Origin: CAZQFV01 sp964613665
GTDB lineage: Bacteria > Chloroflexota > Chloroflexia > DTKN01
NCBI GenBank assembly: GCA_964613665.1
Contig: CAZTIG010000012.1
Coordinates: 1-64,000 of the forward strand
DNA length: 64,000 nt
Reading direction: 5' to 3'
Shown: positions 42,903-51,379 of the stretch, piece after piece
Numbering within the stretch: position 1 is the stretch's first letter
How the letters are laid out: each line of letters begins with the position of its first letter
Notes under the pieces: generated by a model
Databases searched by the model: none
What the model saw: only the letters and a program-made list of their open reading frames with translations
Told to the model about the DNA's origin: nothing
Program-made: the position numbers and the translations under genes

Positions 42903-44471
42903 ATGATCGAGGGCCTGGCGCGGCCGCTATTGTGGGGTGGCATCGCTTTCGTCGTGGTGGTCGTCGCCCTGATCGTGCTGCGGGTGGTGACGAAGAAGCG
43001 CGTCTTTGGCACGCTGCTGACCGTGGTCATCGTGGCGGGGGTGCTCCTCGTGGTCGGCTATCGGTTGTTCTTTGGCCAGGCCCCTGCAGACCCTCTGGCC
43101 GACGGAGCCATCGTCGCAGCACAACGAGGGGACATTGCCGAGGTGGTCGAAGCCAGCGGCAACCTGGCCCCGGTGGCCCAGGTCTCCCTGGCCTTTGCCA
43201 CCCAGGGCAAGCTGCAGGCGATCTATGTGCGCACGGGCGAGCGGGTCTATCCCGGCGAGGTGCTGGCCCAGCTGGACACGACCGATCTAGAGCTACAGCT
43301 GACCCAGGCCCAGGCCAGCCTGAGAGTCGCCGAGGCCAACTTCAGCAAGGTCACGGCCGGCGCCCGCCCCGAGGACGTCACCGTTGCCCGCAGCAGCCTC
43401 AGCCAGGCCCAGACCAGCCTGGTACAGCAGCAAGCCACCCTGGCGGCCGACACTGAACGGGCCCGCCTGAGCTGGATCCAGGCCGCCAACAACCTGCGCG
43501 ACGCCCAGGCCAGGTATTCGCAGATCTACTGGGACAATATCGACCTGGCCAAGAAGCTGGCCGACATCGGCAAGTCCTTGCCCCAGGAGAACATAGACGC
43601 CGAGGCCAGCGCGTGGCGGGCGGTGGAGAACGCCGAGGCGGCCATGGACCAGGCACGCCTGGCCTACGAGCAGGCCCAGGCACGCCAGGATGCTTCCATT
43701 CGCACGGCCCAGTCCCAGGTGACCACGGCGGCGGCCAATCTGGCCAAGCTGACCAACGGGGCCACCGAGCAGGACGTCGCCGCGGCCCAGGCCTCGGTCG
43801 ACCAGGCTCGCGTCTCCGTCGAGTCGGCGCAGGCCCAGCTGGACAAGGCCACGCTGAAAGCCCCCTTTGCCGGCATCGTGGCCACCGTCCTGGCCGATGT
43901 GCACACCCAGGTCTCTCCGGCCACGCCGATCCTGGTGCTGCTGGATGCCACCTCCTACATACTCGACGTCGAGGTGGACGAGGTGGACATTTCCCGCGTG
44001 GTGGTCGGGCTGCCCGTCAGCATTACCCTCGACGCCCTGCCGGACATGGATGTGCCCGGGCGGGTCAAGGAAGTGGCCCTGTCGCCCAGCCCCAGCACCG
44101 GGGTCGTGACCTACCGGGTGCGCGTGCAGGTCCTTGGGGGGCAGCAGACGGGCGTACGGGCGGGCATGACCGCGAACGCCAGTATCATCACCCGGCGTGC
44201 GTCCGACGTGCTGATCGTGCCACGGCGGGCCGTGCGCGCCGATCCCGCCACGGGCGTCTATTACGTCGAGCGCGTGACCGCGGAAAACAAGCTGGAGCAG
44301 GTGCCGGTGCAGTTGGGCCTGCAGGACCCCTCGCTGGTGCAGATCGTGGCCGGCCTGCAGGAGGGGGAGCGGGTGTTTGTTCGCGGCGTGGTCCAGAACA
44401 CGCTGCAGCAGATCATGCAGCAGCCGTCGAGCGCCAACATGAGCAACTTTCGCCCGCAAGCACAACCGTAG
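42903..44471 (+). CDS. HlyD/MacA-type membrane fusion adaptor protein
   Basis: 522 residues. Two hydrophobic segments at the N-terminus (about 9-28 and 37-56), then a barrel-sandwich/lipoyl half-motif (GKLQAIYVRTGERVYPGEVLAQLD, about 98-121), a long coiled-coil hairpin (about 122-305, rich in A/Q/D), the second lipoyl half (LKAPFAGIVATVLADVHTQV) and a beta-barrel domain (about 340-520). In the MacAB system the adaptor links the membrane ABC pump to the outside. Monoderm relatives exist, such as YknX. Two helices rather than one at the N-terminus are unusual. Three-gene operon with the following ATPase and permease. Confidence 0.87.
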   Translation: MIEGLARPLLWGGIAFVVVVVALIVLRVVTKKRVFGTLLTVVIVAGVLLVVGYRLFFGQAPADPLADGAIVAAQRGDIAEVVEASGNLAPVAQVSLAFATQGKLQAIYVRTGERVYPGEVLAQLDTTDLELQLTQAQASLRVAEANFSKVTAGARPEDVTVARSSLSQAQTSLVQQQATLAADTERARLSWIQAANNLRDAQARYSQIYWDNIDLAKKLADIGKSLPQENIDAEASAWRAVENAEAAMDQARLAYEQAQARQDASIRTAQSQVTTAAANLAKLTNGATEQDVAAAQASVDQARVSVESAQAQLDKATLKAPFAGIVATVLADVHTQVSPATPILVLLDATSYILDVEVDEVDISRVVVGLPVSITLDALPDMDVPGRVKEVALSPSPSTGVVTYRVRVQVLGGQQTGVRAGMTANASIITRRASDVLIVPRRAVRADPATGVYYVERVTAENKLEQVPVQLGLQDPSLVQIVAGLQEGERVFVRGVVQNTLQQIMQQPSSANMSNFRPQAQP

Positions 44472-44480
44472 GGGAGGTGG

Positions 44481-45221
44481 GTGGTGGAGGATCGTGCCGT
44501 CATCCAGGTCGAGGACGTGACCAAGGTCTACCGCATGGGCGACGTGGAGGTGCACGCCCTGGGCGGCGTCTCCCTGCGGATCACCCAGGGAGAGATCATG
44601 GCCATCATGGGCCCGTCGGGCTCGGGCAAGTCCACGCTGATGAACATTATTGGCTGCCTGGACACGCCGACGAGTGGGAGCTACATGCTGGACGGCCGGC
44701 GGGTGGACGACCTGCGCGATAACGAGCTGGCCGAGGTGCGCAATCGCAAGATCGGTTTTGTCTTCCAGACGTTCAACCTGCTCGCGCGGACGCCCGCCCA
44801 GCAGCAGGTCGAGCTGCCGCTGATCTACAGCGGGGTCGGTCCGGTCGCCCGGCGCAAGATGGCCCGCGCTGCCCTGGAGTCGGTGGGGCTGGGCGAGCGC
44901 ACGCAGCACAAGCCCAACGAGCTTTCCGGCGGACAGCAACAGCGCGTGGCCATCGCCCGGGCCCTGGTCAACGACCCGGCGATCATCCTGGCCGACGAGC
45001 CCACCGGCAACCTGGACAGCACCTCGGGGGAGGAGATCATGGCCATCTTCCAGAGGCTGAACCAGGAGCGGGGTATCACCGTCGTCTTTGTCACACACGA
45101 CCGGACCATCGCCGAGCACACCCGGCGCATCGTGCAGCTCTACGATGGGCGCATCGTGCGCGAGGAGGTGGTGGCCCAGCCCCGCCAGGCGCGGGCCACG
45201 GCGCGCAAGGGGGAGCCATGA
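44481..45221 (+). CDS. MacB/LolD-type ABC transporter ATP-binding protein
   Basis: 246 residues. Walker A GPSGSGKST (about 43-51), Q-loop FQTFNLLAR, signature LSGGQQQRVAIARAL, Walker B IILADEPTGNLDS and H-loop VTHD, all as in MacB-type ATPases. The start is GTG at 44481 after AGGGGAGGTG. The C-terminal 20 residues are basic. It powers the permease encoded by the next gene (4-bp overlap). The substrate could be a peptide, lipoprotein or drug. Confidence 0.93.
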   Translation: MVEDRAVIQVEDVTKVYRMGDVEVHALGGVSLRITQGEIMAIMGPSGSGKSTLMNIIGCLDTPTSGSYMLDGRRVDDLRDNELAEVRNRKIGFVFQTFNLLARTPAQQQVELPLIYSGVGPVARRKMARAALESVGLGERTQHKPNELSGGQQQRVAIARALVNDPAIILADEPTGNLDSTSGEEIMAIFQRLNQERGITVVFVTHDRTIAEHTRRIVQLYDGRIVREEVVAQPRQARATARKGEP

Positions 45222-46456
45222 ACATCGTGGAGAGTGTGCGCATTGCCCTGCGCGCCCTGGCGGCGAACAAGCTGCGTGCTGTCCTGACCATGCTGGGCAT
45301 CATCATCGGCGTGGGCGCGGTCATCGCCCTCCTGTCTCTGGGCCAGGCCGTGCAGACGACCGTCGAGCAGCAGATCCAGGGCGTCGGCTCGAACCTGCTG
45401 ATCGTCTTTAGCGGCACCTTTGGCAGCACACAGCAGCGTATCGAGCCGCTCACCTACCGCGATGCCCAGGCCCTGGCCGATCCCCTCGTCGCCCCGGACG
45501 TGGCTGCAGTGGCGCCATCGATCCAGCGCAGCGCCACGGTGGTCTACGGGTCCAATGAGGGCAACGCCACCATCGTCGGGGTGACACCGGAGTACTCCTT
45601 CGTGCGCAACGCCCCGGTGGCAGAGGGCCGTTTCATCGAGGAGGGAGATGTCGTCGCCCGCAGCCGGGTCTGTGTGCTGGGATCGGACGTGGTCAGCACC
45701 CTCTTTCCCGATGCGTTCGCCCTGGGGCAGACGGTCAAGATCCGCGGCGTGCCTTTCCGGGTGGTGGGGATCATGGAGACCAAAGGCGGCGGCGGGTTCG
45801 GGGGCGGCTTTGGCATGTCCCAGGACAGCTACGTGTACGTGCCCCTGACGACGGCGGCGGCGCGCCTCTTTGGCACGCGCACGGCCGGTGGCGACTTTGT
45901 CGTTTCACTGATCAATGTCGCCGCCATCGACCAGCGGAGCCTAGACGCGGCCATCGAGCAGGTCACCCTCGTCCTGCGCGATCGCCACGGCCTGACCTAC
46001 CAGGACAATGACTTTTCCATCGTCACCCAGAACGACATCGTCGACGTGGCCAGCTCGATCATCGGCATCCTGACGATCTTCCTGGGGGCCATCGCCGGCA
46101 TCTCCCTGTTGGTCGGCGGCATCGGCATCATGAACATCATGCTCGTCTCGGTGACCGAGCGGACCCGGGAGATCGGCATCCGCAAGGCGGTGGGGGCCAA
46201 GCGCCGCGACATCCTCTGGCAGTTCCTGATCGAGGCCATGGTGCTGAGCCTCTTGGGCGGGTTGGTGGGGATTCTCCTGGGCTTTGCCGGCGCCACGCTG
46301 GTGACGCGGATCGAGCCGCAGATCCAGGTGGCGCTCTCCCTGGACACGGTCCTCCTGGCCACCGGTTTCTCGGCGGCCGTGGGGCTGTTCTTCGGCATCT
46401 ACCCGGCCATGCGCGCCTCGGGGCTGAACCCGATCGACGCGTTGCGCTACGAGTAG
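45218..46456 (+). CDS. MacB-type ABC transporter permease
   Basis: 412 residues. Four membrane helices in FtsX/MacB layout: one near residue 20-45 (LRAVLTMLGIIIGVGAVIAL), a large extracytoplasmic domain (about 50-270), then three helices at the C-terminus (about 283-305, 335-360, 375-397). FtsX-domain features include SVTERTREIGIRKAVGAKRRDI (two parts) near residue 310. It works with the adaptor and ATPase encoded just upstream as a mechanotransmission-type exporter. The operon ends here, followed by a terminator hairpin. Confidence 0.93.
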   Translation: MNIVESVRIALRALAANKLRAVLTMLGIIIGVGAVIALLSLGQAVQTTVEQQIQGVGSNLLIVFSGTFGSTQQRIEPLTYRDAQALADPLVAPDVAAVAPSIQRSATVVYGSNEGNATIVGVTPEYSFVRNAPVAEGRFIEEGDVVARSRVCVLGSDVVSTLFPDAFALGQTVKIRGVPFRVVGIMETKGGGGFGGGFGMSQDSYVYVPLTTAAARLFGTRTAGGDFVVSLINVAAIDQRSLDAAIEQVTLVLRDRHGLTYQDNDFSIVTQNDIVDVASSIIGILTIFLGAIAGISLLVGGIGIMNIMLVSVTERTREIGIRKAVGAKRRDILWQFLIEAMVLSLLGGLVGILLGFAGATLVTRIEPQIQVALSLDTVLLATGFSAAVGLFFGIYPAMRASGLNPIDALRYE

Positions 46457-46485
46457 GCAGCGGGCCAACGGGCCAGCCGGATTGC

Positions 46486-46510
46486 GGGCCGGCGGGAATT
46501 CCGCCGGCCC
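46486..46510 (+). terminator. Terminator-like hairpin after the MacB permease gene
   Basis: GGGCCGGCGG (46486-46495) pairs with CCGCCGGCCC (46501-46510), loop GAATT, followed by TTCTGGTTTG. The stem is very stable but the T-tract is weak. Confidence 0.65.
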
Positions 46511-46517
46511 TTCTGGT

Positions 46518-46547
46518 TTGACAGCTCCCCGGTGCCGATGCTATACT
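46518..46547 (+). promoter_or_regulatory. Promoter of the DUF2207/radical-SAM locus
   Basis: -35 TTGACA (46518-46523), 18-bp spacer, -10 TATACT (46542-46547). It precedes the zinc-ribbon gene at 46629. No further promoter of this quality is seen before 51374, so all four genes are probably read from here. Confidence 0.8.
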
Positions 46548-46628
46548 GGGCGGGCGAACATTTCGCCGGCCTGCACGTACAACACTTGGGTCTCGGCAGG
46601 ACGCGCTGAGCAGCCAAAGGAGCGAGCC

Positions 46629-47039
46629 ATGGCCAAAGGAACGCGCAGCGGTGGGGCGGTCGCCGCCCTGATCGGAGCGATCAGCGGGTTCGTCATCGCG
46701 GCGATCCTGCTCTTTTTCGGCGTACTCTACATCCTGGGGTCCGGCTCGCCGGAGTACGGCGATCCCGGCTGGCTGACCACGGGTGTCGTCCTGGTGGTCA
46801 TCGCCCTGGCCCTGGTCGGCGGGGGCATCGTCCTGGTGTTGGCCACCCGTCCCAAGCCGCCGCAGGAGATCGTGCAGAAGATCGACCTGAGCGGGGACAT
46901 GGGCATGGCCAAGCTCAAGTGCAAGAACTGCGGGGCCGAGCTGGACAAGAACAGCATTCTGGTGAAGGAGGGGGCGATATTCGTCTCCTGTCCCTTCTGC
47001 GGCTCGACCTACCAGATGGTGGAGGAGCCCAAGTGGTGA
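46629..47039 (+). CDS. Small membrane protein with C-terminal zinc ribbon
   Basis: 136 residues. Two membrane helices (about 12-38 and 53-75), then a short linker and a zinc ribbon with two CxxC knuckles (CKNCG about 98-102, CPFCG about 121-125). With both helices forming a hairpin, the ribbon would face the cytoplasm. No specific family is recognised. The ATG at 46629 follows AAAGGAG; the longer open frame lacks such a site. It lies about 100 bases before the DUF2207 gene and probably shares its transcript. It might help assemble or present the neighbouring membrane protein, but this is inference from position alone. Confidence 0.72.
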   Translation: MAKGTRSGGAVAALIGAISGFVIAAILLFFGVLYILGSGSPEYGDPGWLTTGVVLVVIALALVGGGIVLVLATRPKPPQEIVQKIDLSGDMGMAKLKCKNCGAELDKNSILVKEGAIFVSCPFCGSTYQMVEEPKW

Positions 47040-47140
47040 AGGGAGGCGCGGAGAACGCGGAGAGCGTGAGGAATCGCCAAGAGCGCGCCTCTGTCTCCTC
47101 GGCCCTTTTGCGCACTCTGCTGCGGTAAGGAGGATTCGCC

Positions 47141-48799
47141 ATGCGCCGTACGCTGCGGTACTGCCTCCTGGCCCTCGGCCTGCTCCTGTTGTTTGTCGTG
47201 AGCGCGGCGCCCGGCCAGGCCCAGGACTATTCCTACACCCTGGATTCCATGGAGGTGGACGTCTGGGTCAACACCGACGGCTCGGTGCGGCTGGAGTACT
47301 GGTTCACCTTCACCTCCGACCCGGGCTATACGATCGAGGCTGTCGACGTGGGCACGCCCAACAGCGACTTTTCCGGCGTCAGCGCCGACATCGGCGGCCG
47401 GCCGGCCTCCATCGGCTCCGACTTCCTGGGCGAAGGCAGCGGCTTTGCCGTGCACCTGGGGACAGGAACCATCGGCTCCGGGCAGACCGGGACGGTGCAT
47501 GTCGTAGTGGAACGGGTCGGCAAGATGGTCTATGCCGACGACAAGGATGCCGAGTATGCCAGCACCGCCTTCGCCCCGGCCTACTTCCCCGGCGGCTCGG
47601 CCCACGGGACCTCAGGCATCGTCGTCCGTATGCACCTGCCGCCGGGCGTGCAGCCGGAGGAGCCGCGCTGGCACGCCAGTCCTTCTGGCTGGCCCTCCGA
47701 GCCGCAGCGCTATCATGACGCTGAGGGGCGCATCGTCTACGAGTGGGCCAACTCCTCGGCCCGCCCGGACCAGCAGTACCTCTTTGGCGCCTCCTTCCCC
47801 CGCCAGTACGTAGACGCGGCTGCCATCCAGGCGGCCCCGGCGGGCACGAGCGGGATCCTGGGTATCCTGAGCGCGATCGGCGGGGTGATCTGCAGCCCGC
47901 CGGCCATCGTCATCGGCATCATCGTCCTGATTACCGCCATTGGCTGGCGTTCCCAGTCCGGCCGGCGCATGAAGTACCTGCCCCCGTCGATGCAGGTCGA
48001 GGGGGTCGGCATCAAGCGCGGCCTGACGGCCGTGGAGGCGGCCATCGTCCTGGAGACGCCGTTGAACCAGGTCCTGACGATGACCCTCTTCGGTTTGCTC
48101 AAGAAGGGGGCGGTGACGGTGCTGGAGGACAACCCGCTGCAGCTCCAGGTCAACGAACCGCTGCCCGAGGGGCTGCACAGCTACGAAAAGGACTTTGTCG
48201 CCGCCGTCAAGGGCGGCACGCTGGACGAAGCCAAGCTGCGCGCGGGCATCGTCAACCTGGTCAAAGAGGTCAACACCAAGATGAAGGGCTTTAGCCGCAA
48301 GGAGACGGTGGCCTACTACCGCGACATCGTCAAGCGGGCCTGGCAGCAGGTGGAGGGGGGGGCAACACCGGAGGTGCGTGGCCAGCTCTACAGCGACGGC
48401 CTGGAGTGGACCATGCTGGACGACGATTTCCAGGGCCGCACCGAGCGCACCTTCCGCGAGGGGCCGGTCTTTATGCCGCTCTGGTGGGGGCACTATCGCC
48501 CCTGGAGCCGCACCGTGCCGGGCGGGGTGCCGGCGGCCGCTCCGGCGGGCGGCCCGATCCGCATGCCGGCTCTGCCGGGATCCGACTTTGCCGCCAAGAT
48601 GGTGCGCGGGATCCAGGGCACGGCCGGCAACATCGTACGCAACGTGACCGGCTTCACCGGCAGCGTGACCCAGGTGACCAACCCGGTCCCCAAGACCACG
48701 TACAGCGGCGGCAGCCGCAGCTCCGGCGGCGGCTGCGCCTGTGCCTGCGCCTGTGCCTGCGCCGGCTGCGCCTGCGCCTGCGCGGGGGGCGGAAGGTAG
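47141..48799 (+). CDS. DUF2207-type membrane protein ending in a Cys-Ala repeat tail
   Basis: 552 residues. Signal peptide (about 5-28), then an extracytoplasmic beta-rich DUF2207-like domain (about 30-230; DVWVNTDGSVRLEYWFTF), a hydrophobic segment (about 236-268), and a cytoplasmic half with a winged-helix-like part (about 290-345; LNQVLTMTLFGLLKKGAVTV). The last 30 residues are striking: a G/S stretch, then cysteine and alanine alternating (five CA pairs at 532-541, a Gly, three CA pairs at 543-548) and GGGR. Eight cysteines lie in 17 residues; coding mixes TGC and TGT. With one membrane pass the tail faces the cytoplasm. Ordinary DUF2207 proteins often end in glycine-rich tails. The following genes encode radical-SAM proteins, so the tail may be their substrate. 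Confidence 0.85.
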   Translation: MRRTLRYCLLALGLLLLFVVSAAPGQAQDYSYTLDSMEVDVWVNTDGSVRLEYWFTFTSDPGYTIEAVDVGTPNSDFSGVSADIGGRPASIGSDFLGEGSGFAVHLGTGTIGSGQTGTVHVVVERVGKMVYADDKDAEYASTAFAPAYFPGGSAHGTSGIVVRMHLPPGVQPEEPRWHASPSGWPSEPQRYHDAEGRIVYEWANSSARPDQQYLFGASFPRQYVDAAAIQAAPAGTSGILGILSAIGGVICSPPAIVIGIIVLITAIGWRSQSGRRMKYLPPSMQVEGVGIKRGLTAVEAAIVLETPLNQVLTMTLFGLLKKGAVTVLEDNPLQLQVNEPLPEGLHSYEKDFVAAVKGGTLDEAKLRAGIVNLVKEVNTKMKGFSRKETVAYYRDIVKRAWQQVEGGATPEVRGQLYSDGLEWTMLDDDFQGRTERTFREGPVFMPLWWGHYRPWSRTVPGGVPAAAPAGGPIRMPALPGSDFAAKMVRGIQGTAGNIVRNVTGFTGSVTQVTNPVPKTTYSGGSRSSGGGCACACACACAGCACACAGGGR

Positions 48800-48801
48800 C
48801 A

Positions 48802-50157
48802 GTGCGGATGGCTGTCCTCGACCGGCTGCGCCGTGCCATACATAGCCCGCAGTCCCTGTCTGCCGGCCTCACAGCCTACGAGCGCTGGGACGGCCACGGC
48901 GGACGGGTGCGTCTGCACCTGCGACGCGAGGCGGACGGGCGCGGCCTGCTGGTAATCAACGCCGCCCGCGTCCTGCACCTGAACCAGACCGCCGCCGAGT
49001 ACGCCGGTCTGGTACTGGAGGAGGTCGCCGAGGACGAGGCCGTGCGCCGCGTGCGCCAGCGCTACCGCGTGGACGAGGCCACGGCGCGGGCCGATTTCCG
49101 CCGCGTGCGGCAGCAGATCGAGACGCTCATCCACCCCGACCCCGGCACCTGCCCGATCGTCGGGCTGGAGCTGGAGCGGGTGGACCCCTTCTCCGTGCCG
49201 TTGAGCGCCCCCTACCGCATGGACCTGGCCCTGACCTACCGCTGCCAGAACAGCTGCCCGCACTGCTACGTGGCTCGCTCCGCCGACCACCCCGAGCTGG
49301 ACACGGCCGGCTGGCAGGCAGTGCTGCAGCGGGTATGGGCGGCGGGCGTCCCCCACGTCTGCTTCACGGGGGGCGAGGCCACGCTGCGGCCGGACCTGGC
49401 CGCGCTGGTGGCGCATGCCCAGGGGCTGGGCATGGTGGCCGGCCTGCTCACCAACGGCCGCCGCCTGGCCGACGCCGCCTACGTGCAGGAGCTGGCTGCG
49501 GCCGGCCTGGACCACGTCCAGATCACCGTCGAATCGCACGATGCGGCGGTGCACGACGGCATGGTCGCGGCGCCGGGCGCCTGGCAGGAGACGGTCCGGG
49601 GTGTGCGCAACGCCCTGGCCGCCGGGCTCTACACCACCACCAACACCACCCTGACGCGCGAGAACGTCGCCGGCATCGTCGACACGGTCGCCTTCATCGC
49701 CGACCTGGGCGTGCCTACCTTTGCCTGCAACAGCCTGATCTACGCCGGCCGGGGCGCCCGTGTGGGCACGGGCTTCCGCGAAGGGGAGCTGGTGCCGATC
49801 CTGGAGCAGGTACGGGAGGCTGCCGCGCGGAGGAACCTCCGCCTGATCTGGTACACCCCGACCCAGTACTGCGCCCTTTCCCCGCTGCAGCTGGAACTGG
49901 GCGTCAAGGCCTGCACGGCGGCGCTGTATAACATGTGCGTCGAGCCCGACGGCGCGGTCATCCCCTGCCAGAGCTACTACCGGCCCCTGGGGGACATCCT
50001 GCACGACCCCTGGGAGGCCATCTGGAACCACGACCTGGCGCGCGCCCTGCGCGAGCGCCGCTATGTGCCGGAGAAATGTCGGGAGTGCCCGGAGTTGCAC
50101 CTCTGCGGCGGGGGATGCCCGCTGTATCTGGAGCACGACAAGGAGGCGATGCCATGA
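48802..50157 (+). CDS. Radical SAM/SPASM enzyme with N-terminal PqqD-like domain
   Basis: 451 residues from GTG at 48802 (GGAAGG five bases before); ATG at 48808 is an alternative. It starts three bases after the DUF2207 stop. The first 110 residues include a PqqD-like peptide-binding fold (about 33-110; GRGLLVINAARVLHLNQTAAEY). The radical SAM core has CxxxCxxC at Cys148, Cys152 and Cys155 (TYRCQNSCPHCYV) and a GGEATLRPDL loop (SAM binding). The C-terminal SPASM region has cysteines in CVEPDGAVIPC and CRECPELHLCGGGCP that bind auxiliary FeS clusters. Enzymes of this plan modify ribosomal peptides (thioether or C-C links) after a PqqD-type domain has bound the leader. Its likely substrate is the Cys-Ala tail encoded next door (inference). 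Confidence 0.9.
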   Translation: MRMAVLDRLRRAIHSPQSLSAGLTAYERWDGHGGRVRLHLRREADGRGLLVINAARVLHLNQTAAEYAGLVLEEVAEDEAVRRVRQRYRVDEATARADFRRVRQQIETLIHPDPGTCPIVGLELERVDPFSVPLSAPYRMDLALTYRCQNSCPHCYVARSADHPELDTAGWQAVLQRVWAAGVPHVCFTGGEATLRPDLAALVAHAQGLGMVAGLLTNGRRLADAAYVQELAAAGLDHVQITVESHDAAVHDGMVAAPGAWQETVRGVRNALAAGLYTTTNTTLTRENVAGIVDTVAFIADLGVPTFACNSLIYAGRGARVGTGFREGELVPILEQVREAAARRNLRLIWYTPTQYCALSPLQLELGVKACTAALYNMCVEPDGAVIPCQSYYRPLGDILHDPWEAIWNHDLARALRERRYVPEKCRECPELHLCGGGCPLYLEHDKEAMP

Positions 50158-51374
50158 CCCTGTTGGAAATGATCCGTTCCTGGTTCACCCCCTATCGCCC
50201 CCTGGCTCAGGAGATGCTGCACTACCAGACGCCGCCGGATGCGGCCGACCAGTACCGCCTGCACCTGCGCATCGAGAAGGACGGGCGGGGACTGCTCGTC
50301 GTCAACGCCGCTACCGTGCTACACCTCAACCAGACCGCCGCGGAGTATGCCCGCCTGCTCATCCAGGGGCTGGCGGAGGATGATGCCGTGCGTGCGATCA
50401 CGCGGCGCTACCGCGTGGGGGCGGCGCAGGCCCGCGCCGACTACCGCCGCCTGCAGGAGCAGATCATGACCCTCGCCACCGCCGTCGACGTGGCCCCGGA
50501 TGCCTACCTGGACGCGCGTGTGGAGCCGTTCTCCGTGGAGACCTCGGCGCCCTACCGCGTCGACATCGCCCTGACCTATCGCCTGGACGAAAGCGGTACG
50601 CTCCAAGGGGAGGCCCGCCGCCGGGTGGAGCGCGAGCTGACCGCAGCCGAGTGGCGAGAGGTGCTGAACCGCCTCTGGCAGGTGGGCGTGCCCCACGTTT
50701 GCTTCACCGGGGGCGAACCGACCCTGCGCGACGACCTGGTCGACCTCGTGCGCCACGCCGAGGGTCTCGGCATGGTCAGCGGCGTGCTCAGCGATGGCCG
50801 CCGCCTGCGCGACGCCGCCTACCTGGACGCACTCCTGCGGGCCGGGCTGGACCACCTGCAGGTCACCATGGCCTCGCACCTGCCCGAGGTGCACGACCGC
50901 CTGGTCGGGCAGGCGGGCTGGTGGGAGCAGGCTGTGGCCGGCCTGCGTAACGCCATCTCCGCCGACCTCTACGTCGTCGTGCACCTGGTGATCACCCCGG
51001 AGAACGCCGCCACGGCCGTGGAGACGGTCGATTATCTGGGCAACCTGGGCGTGCGCGCGGTGGCGTTGAGCAGCCCGCTAGCGTCCGCCGACGAGGAGCA
51101 GCGCGCGCCGCTGCAGGCGGCGCTGTCCGCAGCCCAGGAGGCAGCCCAGGCGCGCGACATGGCCGTGATCTGGAACCTGGCCGCCCCCTACTCGCACGCC
51201 AACCCGATCGAACTGGAGGCCGACCTGGCCACCCAGCAGGTCACGCGCCCGTACCTGTACCTCGAGCCGGACGGCGATGTTCTCCCGGCGCAGGGCTGCA
51301 ACGTGGTGCTGGGGAACATCCTGGGCGACGCCTGGGAGGCGATCTGGCAGAACCCGGCCCGCAGAGGCCTGTAG
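50154..51374 (+). CDS. Degenerate radical-SAM-like paralogue with PqqD-like domain
   Basis: 406 residues, clearly a paralogue of the preceding protein. The PqqD-like part (about 32-108; GRGLLVVNAATVLHLNQTA) is nearly identical in pattern, and GVPHVCFTGGEPTLRDDL aligns with the SAM-binding GGE region. The FeS-binding loop is gone: where the first enzyme has TYRCQNSCPHC this one has TYRLDESGTLQ, with no CxxxCxxC. The SPASM end is also missing: the protein stops at AWEAIWQNPARRGL where the paralogue continues with two CxxC-type groups. It can hardly be an active radical SAM enzyme and may be a partner or binding subunit. The ATG overlaps the upstream stop (ATGA). Repeat copy B starts six bases after its stop. 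Confidence 0.88.
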   Translation: MTLLEMIRSWFTPYRPLAQEMLHYQTPPDAADQYRLHLRIEKDGRGLLVVNAATVLHLNQTAAEYARLLIQGLAEDDAVRAITRRYRVGAAQARADYRRLQEQIMTLATAVDVAPDAYLDARVEPFSVETSAPYRVDIALTYRLDESGTLQGEARRRVERELTAAEWREVLNRLWQVGVPHVCFTGGEPTLRDDLVDLVRHAEGLGMVSGVLSDGRRLRDAAYLDALLRAGLDHLQVTMASHLPEVHDRLVGQAGWWEQAVAGLRNAISADLYVVVHLVITPENAATAVETVDYLGNLGVRAVALSSPLASADEEQRAPLQAALSAAQEAAQARDMAVIWNLAAPYSHANPIELEADLATQQVTRPYLYLEPDGDVLPAQGCNVVLGNILGDAWEAIWQNPARRGL

Positions 51375-51379
51375 GCGAA

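Noticed and set aside
48725..48799. Cys-Ala tail as a simple DNA repeat artefact
   Set aside because: Codon choice varies within the run, the frame ends properly with GGGR and a stop, and the next gene starts within three bases. Slippage alone does not explain it, although it cannot be excluded as the origin.
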